Origin: an uncultured Panacagrimonas sp.
GTDB lineage: Bacteria; Pseudomonadota; Gammaproteobacteria; Nevskiales; Nevskiaceae
DNA length: 13,217 bases
Direction of reading: 5' to 3'
NCBI GenBank assembly: GCA_946481265.1
Contig: CAMLNE010000080.1
Location: 1 to 13,217 of the forward strand
The number at the start of each line of letters is the position of its first letter. Positions within the stretch are counted from its first letter, which is position 1. Below the pieces are notes generated by a model. It saw only the letters and a list, made by a program, of their open reading frames with translations, had not been told where the DNA came from and ran no database searches. Both the position numbers and the translations under genes were made by a program. Below, in pieces: positions 1-5,474 of this stretch.

Positions 1-338
1 ACGCGGCCTGGAAGCGTGCTGCGCTGACCTGGCCGGGCCCCAACACCTGGGTGTTCCCCTGCACCGAGCAGACGCCGCCCTGGATCAGCGGCGACCAGCC
101 CTCGGTGGCGGTGCGCATCTCCGCACACGAGACCGTGCGTGCGCTGTGCGAGGCCTTCGGTGGCGCGCTGGTGTCCACCAGCGCCAACCGCAGCGGGCGC
201 CCACCGGCGCTGTCGGCCACGCAGACGCGGCTGTATTTCGGCGACGCGCTCGACTACCTGCTGCCCGGTTCGCTGGGTGGCCTGCCACGACCTACGTCAA
301 TTCGCGACGCGCAGACCGGGCATATCCTGCGCCGATGA
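1..338 (+). CDS. tsaC: Threonylcarbamoyl-AMP synthase TsaC (YrdC/Sua5 family), C-terminal part
   Basis: The gene enters from the left edge, and its reading frame is open from base 3, so the N-terminal part is missing. About 111 residues are visible. TsaC makes threonylcarbamoyl-AMP from threonine, bicarbonate and ATP. This is the first step of the t6A37 modification of tRNAs that read ANN codons, and it takes place in the cytoplasm. Family marks seen are TWVFP, the SVAVRI strand, the signature VSTSANRSG, and the usual ending [15 protein letters not shown]. The stop TGA (336-338) overlaps the ATG of hemF, which implies co-transcription and translational coupling. Identity is confident. The short form, without a Sua5 C-terminal domain, fits TsaC rather than Sua5. 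Confidence 0.9.
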   Translation, partial: AAWKRAALTWPGPNTWVFPCTEQTPPWISGDQPSVAVRISAHETVRALCEAFGGALVSTSANRSGRPPALSATQTRLYFGDALDYLLPGSLGGLPRPTSIRDAQTGHILRR

Positions 339-1261
339 ACAGTTCATCCGGACAAGCGGGGGCAGAGGCGGTCGAGCACTGGTTGCGCGACCTGCAGACG
401 CGCATCTGCGATGCACTCGAGCAGGCCGACGGCGCGGCACGTTTCTGCCGCGACGCGTGGACGCGGCCCGGTGGCGGTGGCGGCCTGACGCGCGTGCTGG
501 AAAACGGCGCGCTGTTCGAGCGCGCGGGCGTGGGCTTCTCGCTCGTGCACGGCCCGAACCTGCCGCCCTCGGCGAGCGTGGCGCGACCCGAGCTCGCCGG
601 CCGCAGCTTTCGCGCGATGGGCGTCTCGCTGGTGCTGCATCCGCGCAATCCCTATGTCCCGATCACCCATCTCAACGTGCGCTACCTGGTCGCCGAAAAG
701 CCGGGCAGCGAGCCGGTGTGGTGGTTCGGCGGGGGCTACGACCTGACGCCCTGCTATCCCTTCGAGGAGGACGCGGTGCACTGGCATCGCTGCGCGAAGG
801 CGGCCTGCGACACGGTCGACCCAGGCATTTACGCGCGCCTGAAGAAGCACTGCGACGACTATTTCTTCCTGCGCCACCGCGGCGAGACGCGCGGCATCGG
901 CGGACTGTTCTGCGACGACTGGACCGAGCAGGGCTTCGACGCCAGCTTCGCGCTGATCCGCGCCATCGGTGACAGCTTCCTGCCCGCTTACCTGCCGATC
1001 GTCGAGCGGCGTCGCCACAGCGCGTACGGCGAGCGCGAGCGCGAATGGCAGCTCCTGCGCCGCGGCCGCTACGTGGAATTCAACCTGGTCTGGGACCGCG
1101 GCACCCTGTTCGGGCTGCAGTCCGGCGGTCGCACCGAGTCGATCCTGATGTCGATGCCGCCCGAGGTGCGCTGGCGCTACGATGCGACGCCCGAGGCCGG
1201 CTCGCCCGAGGCCAGGCTGATCGAAGACTTCCTGAAGCCGCGCGACTGGCTGGCTGGCTGA
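335..1261 (+). CDS. hemF: Oxygen-dependent coproporphyrinogen III oxidase
   Basis: HemF is a cytoplasmic haem-synthesis enzyme. It oxidatively decarboxylates two propionates of coproporphyrinogen III to give protoporphyrinogen IX, using O2. The 308 residues match the usual size of about 300. Conserved blocks seen are WTRPGGGGG (42-50), the [13 protein letters not shown] block, THLNVRY (111-117), [27 protein letters not shown], and [12 protein letters not shown] followed by [16 protein letters not shown] near the end. Histidines 102, 112, 151 and 181 correspond in spacing to the four conserved histidines of E. coli HemF. The ATG at 335 was chosen because it overlaps the tsaC stop (ATGA) and gives a normal N-terminus. 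The frame stays open further upstream only inside tsaC. Next downstream is oxyR, 30 bases away on the same strand. Confidence 0.97.
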   Translation: MNSSSGQAGAEAVEHWLRDLQTRICDALEQADGAARFCRDAWTRPGGGGGLTRVLENGALFERAGVGFSLVHGPNLPPSASVARPELAGRSFRAMGVSLVLHPRNPYVPITHLNVRYLVAEKPGSEPVWWFGGGYDLTPCYPFEEDAVHWHRCAKAACDTVDPGIYARLKKHCDDYFFLRHRGETRGIGGLFCDDWTEQGFDASFALIRAIGDSFLPAYLPIVERRRHSAYGEREREWQLLRRGRYVEFNLVWDRGTLFGLQSGGRTESILMSMPPEVRWRYDATPEAGSPEARLIEDFLKPRDWLAG

Positions 1262-1291
1262 TCGCGCCCCCGCACCGGAACCGGAGTTCGA

Positions 1292-2239
1292 ATGACGCTG
1301 ACCGAGCTGCGGTACCTGGTGAACCTCGACAAGGAGCGGCACTTCGGCCACGCCGCGGAGCGCTCCTTCGTGTCGCAGCCGACGCTGTCGGTGGCGATCA
1401 AGAAGCTCGAGGACCAGCTCGGCGTGACCTTGTTCGAGCGCATGCGCGGCGAGGTCAAGCCGACGCCGGTGGGTGAGCGGATCGTGGCGCAGGCCAAGCG
1501 CGTGCTGGCCGAGGCCAAGCGGGTGGAGGATCTTGCCCGCGAAGGGCAGGACGAACTGGCCGGGCCGCTGCGCTTCGGCGCGATCTACACGGTCGGTCCC
1601 TACCTGCTGCCGCACCTGGTGCCCCTGTTGCGCCAGCAGACGCCGACCATGCCGCTGGTGATCGAGGAGAACTTCACCGCGCACCTGATCGAGCAGCTGC
1701 GCGACAACGAGATCGACGTGGTCTGCGTGGCGGTGCCCATCGAGTCGCCACAGGGCCTGAGCATCTGGCCGGTGTACGACGAGGACTTCATGGTGATCCT
1801 GCCCTCCGAGCATCGCTGGGCGGGCGAGCAGCAGATCACCGCGCGACGCCTGGCCGAGGAGCCGCTGCTGCTGCTCGGGTCCGGCCACTGCTTCCGCGAC
1901 CAGGTGATCGAGGCCTGCCCCAAGTGCGTGGACCCGGACGGCAACGGGCCGCGTCCGCAGACCGGCAGCAGCCTGGAGACGATCCGCCACATGGTGGCGG
2001 GCGGCCTGGGCATCACCGTGCTGCCACGCTCCTCGGTGGAGAACCGGCCGGCGCAGGAAGTGCCGCTGCTGGTCGCGCGACCCTTCGCCGGCAAGGCGCC
2101 GTCGCGGCGCATCGCCCTGGTGTGGCGCCGTACCTTCCCACGCCACCAGGCCATCCGCGCGCTGCGCGACGCGATCCTCGCCAGCCCCATGCGCGGGGTC
2201 GAGTTCCTGCCCGAGGCGGAGGCGACGGAGGGCAGCTAG
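1292..2239 (+). CDS. oxyR: Peroxide-sensing LysR-type transcriptional regulator OxyR
   Basis: A 315-residue LysR-family regulator. The N-terminal winged helix-turn-helix (about 3-62) carries the OxyR-like HFGHAAERSFVSQPTLSVAI stretch. A substrate-domain fold follows, with GAIYTVGPYLLPHLVP and EENFT. The redox segment GHCFRDQ...EAC places Cys200 and Cys209 nine residues apart, the same spacing as the disulfide-forming Cys199/Cys208 of E. coli OxyR. It is followed by SSLETIRHMVAGGLGITVLP. By family knowledge, H2O2 oxidation switches the protein to activate catalase and alkyl-hydroperoxide-reductase type genes. A third cysteine, Cys212, lies just after the redox pair. The ATG has a GGAG at 1283-1286, five bases upstream. 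oxyR follows hemF by 30 bases, so the two are probably co-transcribed. Its TAG stop overlaps the stop of the convergent gene. Confidence 0.93.
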   Translation: MTLTELRYLVNLDKERHFGHAAERSFVSQPTLSVAIKKLEDQLGVTLFERMRGEVKPTPVGERIVAQAKRVLAEAKRVEDLAREGQDELAGPLRFGAIYTVGPYLLPHLVPLLRQQTPTMPLVIEENFTAHLIEQLRDNEIDVVCVAVPIESPQGLSIWPVYDEDFMVILPSEHRWAGEQQITARRLAEEPLLLLGSGHCFRDQVIEACPKCVDPDGNGPRPQTGSSLETIRHMVAGGLGITVLPRSSVENRPAQEVPLLVARPFAGKAPSRRIALVWRRTFPRHQAIRALRDAILASPMRGVEFLPEAEATEGS

Positions 2240-2613
2240 CCGGGCGGCTTGTCGGCGGCGCGACGACGCGAGGTGCCGAGGCGTTCCTGCGGCGCGGCCC
2301 AGGTCGGGGCCGGAGTCCTGAGCTTGCGCGCCCGGATCATGCCGGCAGCGGCCTGGCGGTCCTCGTCGGTGACGATGCGACCGAAGCCGTCGTTGACCAG
2401 GCGCACGTCCTCGCCGAAATGGGTGCGTTGCCGGACCAGGTGTCCGGACTGCACGAGTGCCTGCAGGCCGGTCTCGAGATCCGCATCGCGCAGGCGCGTC
2501 TCCTTCCAGGCCTTGGCGAGCATGTCGAAGGTCAGGCTGCCACCCGGGGCGATCCCGCGGTTCTTGAAGATGTCGTGGATGGCAAGCTGGAAGGACCGGG
2601 GCGTGATCTGCAT
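2236..2613 (-). CDS. Hypothetical protein, possible small winged-helix-like domain, downstream of hipBA
   Basis: A 125-residue protein that I do not recognise. Residues about 5-75 (AIHDIFKNRG, FDMLAKAWKETRLRDADLETGL, ALVQSGHLV) alternate predicted helices and end in a short hairpin-like stretch. This is the layout of a small winged-helix domain, but that is inference. The tail (about 95-125) is basic, proline-rich and probably disordered. The ATG at 2613 was preferred over an in-frame ATG at 2679. The 22 extra residues would be arginine/proline-rich and look non-coding. No clear ribosome binding site is visible for either. It follows hipA by 81 bases on the same strand, so it could be a third hip-operon gene, with a hairpin in the gap. 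Its stop overlaps the oxyR stop in a shared CTAG. The reading frame is well supported; the function is unknown. Confidence 0.7.
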   Translation of the reverse strand: MQITPRSFQLAIHDIFKNRGIAPGGSLTFDMLAKAWKETRLRDADLETGLQALVQSGHLVRQRTHFGEDVRLVNDGFGRIVTDEDRQAAAGMIRARKLRTPAPTWAAPQERLGTSRRRAADKPPG

Positions 2614-2654
2614 GGCGAAGCGGCGGCGCGGGGGCGGGGAACGCGCGCAGAGTC

Positions 2655-2678
2655 TGCCATGCGACGCTGCGCGTGGCA
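2655..2678 (-). other. Hairpin in the gap between hipA and the downstream gene
   Basis: Arms TGCCATGCG (2655-2663) and CGCGTGGCA (2670-2678) pair over 9 positions, one of them a G-U type pair, around a 6-base loop. There is no T-run on either side, so this is not a classic intrinsic terminator. It could attenuate transcription, stabilise the hipBA mRNA end, or be chance in GC-rich DNA. Confidence 0.3.
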
Positions 2679-2694
2679 TGCGGTCCTGCCGGCC

Positions 2695-4002
2695 TCAGGC
2701 GGCCTCGATGCGCAGCCGATGGGCCTTCGCGATGGTGGACGTCCAGGCCTCGGACAGGCCGGCCTGCGCGGCGAATTCGGTCCAGCGGCGAACGGCGCCG
2801 AGCACCTCGTCGAGGAGCGCCATCGCGCGGCCGCGCTTGAGCATCGCCGCCTTGGCGCAGGCATCGAGGTCCTGCAGCGTGAAGCCGTCACGCTTGCCGT
2901 TGATCGTCATCTGGTGGTGCGCCGTCCAGTCGCCGGATGGGTTGTAGCTGTAGGTCACGTCGAAGGCCGGCGCGAGCGACCACTGTCCCTGCGGGTCCAT
3001 CAGGAAGGCGATGTTCTTCACGTGGTCGTCCTGGTTGCGGGCGACCACGTTGAACAGCATGCGGCGGAACTGTTCCTCGAGGGCCGCCATCGGCAGGCCG
3101 AGCTGGCGGATCGTCATCAGGGCCTGCTCGTAGCCGTAGGCACCGGCCTGGTTGAAGTCGAAATGCGCCAGCGCACCGAGCGACTGCATGTGCAGCTTGG
3201 CGCCGCCTTCGAGACGGTCGAAACGTCGCGTCATGAAATGGCGGCGGCCGTTCTCCTCCAGCAGGCGGCACTCGCTGATGGCGATGCCGGCCGCCCGGGC
3301 CATCAGGTGGTAGGCGTACTCGATGACGCCGTAGCCGCGCGGGTCCTCGAGCTCCTTGTCGCGGTTGCCGGACACGCCGTCGAACTTGATCAGCCAGTAC
3401 TCGAAGCCCTCGCCCGCGGGAACCTGTCCCGAGCGGATCTCCTGCGTTGCGCGGTTCCAGGCGATCACCGCCTTGGCGCGCGCACCCCCGGCCGAGGTGC
3501 CGACGCTCAGGATGTCGGCCAGGGCCTTGTCGCGCGCCTTGTCGCCGAGATGGCCGCGGAAATGTTCGCGCTGGGTCAGCACGTCCGAGGCCAGCTCCAC
3601 CAGGGCGTCGATCTCGATCCTGCTCGCCCGGCGCGGCCGCGGGCCCGTCACCGGCGCGAACTCCAGCGCCCCCATGCCGCGCGTGCCCGTGTAGCAGAGG
3701 CGCTCGACCGCGTTGAAGCTGGAGGCGGTGCGGCCCTGCGTCGCCAGCCAGGCGTCGATCAGGGCATTGCCGAAGCGGTCGGGCAGGGAGTCCGCGAGCA
3801 GGCCCGGCAGGCCATGGAAGGTGGGCTGCGGCAGTTCGGGAAAGCTGTAGAGCTGCCGGCCCAGCGGCATCATCAGCGGCGAAATCTGGATGCCGCTGTC
3901 CGCGAAATCGGCGTCGTACTCGAATACCGCGGTGTCACGCCCGGTCTCCAGCGACACCGCGCCGATGGTGCGCCCCCAGAGCCGGACTTCGGCGAGCGTC
4001 AC
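2695..4002 (-). CDS. hipA: HipA-family serine/threonine kinase toxin (type II toxin-antitoxin)
   Basis: A 435-residue full-length HipA-type kinase. HipA toxins phosphorylate a cytoplasmic target (GltX for E. coli HipA), stall translation and promote dormancy or persistence; the target here is unknown. The N-subdomain (about 1-115) carries FEYDADFADSGIQISPLMMPL and PTFHGLPGLLADSLPDRFGN. The kinase core has a glycine/serine loop GTSAGGARAKA (168-178), YWLIKFDG with Lys206, the catalytic loop NQDDHVKN (323-330; Asp325 in the NxDxHxKN position), and metal-binding LAPAFDV with Asp348. All expected catalytic residues are present, so the toxin looks active. The loop differs from the SGAQEK form of E. 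coli HipA. The start is GTG at 4002, overlapping the hipB stop (GTGA), which implies translational coupling behind the antitoxin. Confidence 0.93.
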   Translation of the reverse strand: MTLAEVRLWGRTIGAVSLETGRDTAVFEYDADFADSGIQISPLMMPLGRQLYSFPELPQPTFHGLPGLLADSLPDRFGNALIDAWLATQGRTASSFNAVERLCYTGTRGMGALEFAPVTGPRPRRASRIEIDALVELASDVLTQREHFRGHLGDKARDKALADILSVGTSAGGARAKAVIAWNRATQEIRSGQVPAGEGFEYWLIKFDGVSGNRDKELEDPRGYGVIEYAYHLMARAAGIAISECRLLEENGRRHFMTRRFDRLEGGAKLHMQSLGALAHFDFNQAGAYGYEQALMTIRQLGLPMAALEEQFRRMLFNVVARNQDDHVKNIAFLMDPQGQWSLAPAFDVTYSYNPSGDWTAHHQMTINGKRDGFTLQDLDACAKAAMLKRGRAMALLDEVLGAVRRWTEFAAQAGLSEAWTSTIAKAHRLRIEAA

Positions 4003-4409
4003 GACCCACCGGGGCCCCCGCGAAGTCGCTTTTCACTTCGCGGGGTGGTGTCGCCGGGGACGGTTTCGGCCCAGGTCCATTTCTTCTTCTTCGCGGCCGT
4101 GCGGCGGGCACCCGAGGCGCGCAACCGGGGCTTGCCCTGCCGTCGGATCCGGGCCATCGGACTCGCCGCCGGCGCGGCGATCAACAGGTCGAAGCGCTCC
4201 AGCAGGCCGAGCACCCGGCACACGCGCACCAGGCTCGAGAGCTGGGTTGCGACCTCACCCGACTCCAGGCGCTCGATCGTGCGCTTGGACAGCCCGGCCT
4301 GTTCGGCCAGTCCGGCCTGACTCAGGTTGGCCGCGAGGCGGGTCGCGGCCAGGCGTTCGCCCAGTTCGTGGAGGACCGCTTCATCGGTGGTGGTGGCCTG
4401 GATGCGCAT
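3999..4409 (-). CDS. hipB: HipB-family XRE antitoxin and autorepressor
   Basis: A 136-residue protein with a Cro/CI (XRE) helix-turn-helix at about 16-70 (LGERLAATRLAANLSQAGLA, then GLSKRTIERLESGEV). By family knowledge HipB dimers bind HipA, neutralise it, and repress the operon. The C-terminal part is very basic (ARRTAAKKKK) and reaches a WTWAE motif at 111-115. Tryptophan-containing tails are known in HipB-type antitoxins, where the tail contacts HipA. A further 21 residues follow, making it clearly longer than E. coli HipB (88). The ATG at 4409 was chosen. An in-frame TTG at 4478 lies inside the operator/promoter region and its extra residues are not helix-turn-helix-like. No strong ribosome binding site is visible. 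The four inverted repeats upstream are probable operators. Confidence 0.88.
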   Translation of the reverse strand: MRIQATTTDEAVLHELGERLAATRLAANLSQAGLAEQAGLSKRTIERLESGEVATQLSSLVRVCRVLGLLERFDLLIAAPAASPMARIRRQGKPRLRASGARRTAAKKKKWTWAETVPGDTTPRSEKRLRGGPGGS

Positions 4410-4410
4410 G

Positions 4411-4430
4411 ATTCGCCAGAAAAGACGACA
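4411..4430. promoter_or_regulatory. hipB: Putative HipB operator 1 (weakest, next to the hipB start)
   Basis: ATTCGCCA, then 4 bases, then AGACGACA. The left arm matches the consensus half-site ATTCGYCA perfectly and the right arm matches 5 of 8. It abuts the hipB ATG, so it would lie in the 5' leader. Its centre is 40 bases from that of site 2. This is the least certain of the four. Confidence 0.4.
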
Positions 4431-4450
4431 AGGGGACCATAGCAGATCCA

Positions 4451-4470
4451 AGTCGCCGGATATGGCGAAT
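4451..4470. promoter_or_regulatory. hipB: Putative HipB operator 2
   Basis: AGTCGCCG, then 4 bases, then TGGCGAAT. The right arm is a perfect TGRCGAAT half-site and the left matches 6 of 8. The inner TCGCC/GGCGA arms are exactly inverted. It has the same 8-4-8 layout as the other sites. Its centre is 27 bases from that of site 3. Confidence 0.5.
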
Positions 4471-4477
4471 TTGATCA

Positions 4478-4497
4478 ATTCGTCATATATGCCGAAT
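4478..4497. promoter_or_regulatory. hipB: Putative HipB operator 3
   Basis: ATTCGTCA, then TATA, then TGCCGAAT, which is 8-bp arms with one mismatch. It covers the predicted transcription start just downstream of the candidate -10, where a bound repressor would block RNA polymerase. Confidence 0.6.
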
Positions 4498-4526
4498 TAT
4501 CGTAATTCAGCGAGTCTATTCGTCAA
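4496..4526 (-). promoter_or_regulatory. hipB: Putative sigma70-type promoter of hipBA
   Basis: On the - strand, TTGACG (4526-4521) is a good -35. TACGAT (4504-4499) lies 16 bases further on; the overlapping GATAAT (4501-4496) would give a spacing of 19. Transcription would start near 4490, leaving a leader of roughly 80 bases before the hipB ATG. The -35 lies inside operator 4, and operator 3 lies at the start point, which suits autorepression. The surrounding 80 bases (4461-4540) are 35 percent GC (28 of 80), far below the rest of the window. Confidence 0.5.
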
Positions 4527-4537
4527 TAATGACGAAT
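4518..4537. promoter_or_regulatory. hipB: Putative HipB operator 4 (perfect palindrome arms)
   Basis: ATTCGTCA, then ATAA, then TGACGAAT, which is a perfect 8-bp inverted repeat with a 4-base centre. It overlaps the candidate -35 of hipBA. It is the best copy of the half-site and defines the consensus ATTCGYCA-N4-TGRCGAAT. Confidence 0.65.
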
Positions 4538-4569
4538 TGAACGTGAGCATTTCTGCTTCCTCGGGGAGG

Positions 4570-4587
4570 CGCGGGCCACCGGCCGCG
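4570..4587 (-). terminator. Possible hairpin terminator of the TSUP permease gene
   Basis: Directly after the permease stop, CGCGGCC and GGCCCGCG (- strand) pair with one bulged base around a GGT loop. A second small stem, CCTC/GAGG, follows at 4559-4569. There is no T-run, so termination is uncertain. Confidence 0.3.
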
Positions 4588-5382
4588 TCAGCCGCGCAGC
4601 ATCTCGATGCCGACCAGCACCAGCATGCCGGCGAAGGCGAGCTGCAGCTTGCGCGGCGTCAGGTGGTGCGCCAGGCGGGCGCCAAAAGGCGCCATCAGGG
4701 TGCTGGCGACCGCCAGGCCGGCGAAGGCGCTGCCGCTGACATAGCCCAGGGCGGGCTCCGGGACGCCGGCCTGCTGCCAGCCTGCGATGACATAGCCCAG
4801 TGCCCCCGCCCAGGCGATCGGGATGCCGCCGGCGGCCGCCGTCCCCACGCTCTGGCGAAGCGCGTAGCCGCGCAGGGCCAGGTAGGGCCCGGTCAGCGAG
4901 CCGCCACCGATGCCGATGAGCGAGGACAGCACGCCGATGATGCCGCCCGCCACGCCGAGCTCGGCGGTGCGCGGCAGCGCCATGCGTTCCATCGCGCCGA
5001 ACCGGTAATCCAGGGCCATCTGCAGGGCGATCAGCAGACTGCTCACGCCGACCAGCCGGCGCAGGGCCAGGCCGGGCAGCGCATCGGCGATGAAGGCACC
5101 GGCCAGCGCGCCGACCGCGAGCGCCGGGCCGTAGACGCGCAGCACGTCCCAGCGCACGCCGCCGCGACGATGGTGCGACAGGGACGAGCTCAGCGAGGTC
5201 AGCGCGATCACCGCCAGCGAGGTGCCCAGCGCGACATGCATGACGATGGCCGCCGGCACGCCCTGGCCGGCGAGCACGAAGGCGAGCGCCGGCACCATCA
5301 CCATCCCGCCACCGATCCCGAACAGGCCGGCCAGCACGCCGGCGACAGCGCCCGTGGCGAGAAAGATCAGCAGGGTTTCCAT
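4588..5382 (-). CDS. TSUP (TauE/SafE) family membrane permease
   Basis: A 264-residue inner-membrane protein made almost wholly of hydrophobic segments, about eight by eye. It has the internal duplication typical of the sulfite exporter TauE/SafE family. The signature GLFGIGGGMVMVP (19-31) recurs as SLIGIGGGSLTGP (154-166). Short charged loops (SHHRRGGVRWD at about 69-79; HHLTPRK at about 239-245) separate the halves. Known members move sulfite, sulfoacetate, taurine-related compounds or other organic anions. Nothing nearby in the window, such as sulfur-metabolism genes, identifies the substrate, so no symbol is given. The ATG at 5382 gives a normal N-terminus; no Shine-Dalgarno is seen. It is transcribed away from slt across a 92-base divergent gap and lies 178 bases upstream of hipB on the same strand. 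Confidence 0.9.
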   Translation of the reverse strand: METLLIFLATGAVAGVLAGLFGIGGGMVMVPALAFVLAGQGVPAAIVMHVALGTSLAVIALTSLSSSLSHHRRGGVRWDVLRVYGPALAVGALAGAFIADALPGLALRRLVGVSSLLIALQMALDYRFGAMERMALPRTAELGVAGGIIGVLSSLIGIGGGSLTGPYLALRGYALRQSVGTAAAGGIPIAWAGALGYVIAGWQQAGVPEPALGYVSGSAFAGLAVASTLMAPFGARLAHHLTPRKLQLAFAGMLVLVGIEMLRG

Positions 5383-5436
5383 GGGCGGTGCAGGAGGCCG
5401 CGGCGAGACGCCGGGAGAGGTTCAGGAGGCGATTCG

Positions 5437-5442
5437 TACAAT
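5437..5442 (+). promoter_or_regulatory. slt: Candidate -10 box for slt
   Basis: TACAAT in the divergent permease/slt gap matches the sigma70 -10 consensus at 5 of 6 bases and would give a leader of about 26 bases. No convincing -35 lies 16-18 bases upstream, so this is a weak call. Confidence 0.3.
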
Positions 5443-5474
5443 GCGGCGCGCATCCTACGCATCCGATCGTCGCC

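Noticed and set aside
344..2146. 600-codon open frame on the - strand across hemF and oxyR
   Set aside because: Antisense to two certain genes. It has no recognisable motifs and an Arg/Gln/His/Ala-rich composition typical of GC-rich shadow frames.
1924..4320. 798-codon open frame on the + strand across oxyR, the small hypothetical gene, hipA and hipB
   Set aside because: It runs antisense to hipBA and has no domains; the open frame is due to high GC.
4410..4478. TTG start for hipB at 4478
   Set aside because: It falls at the predicted transcription start and within operators 1-3. The extra residues do not belong to the helix-turn-helix family.
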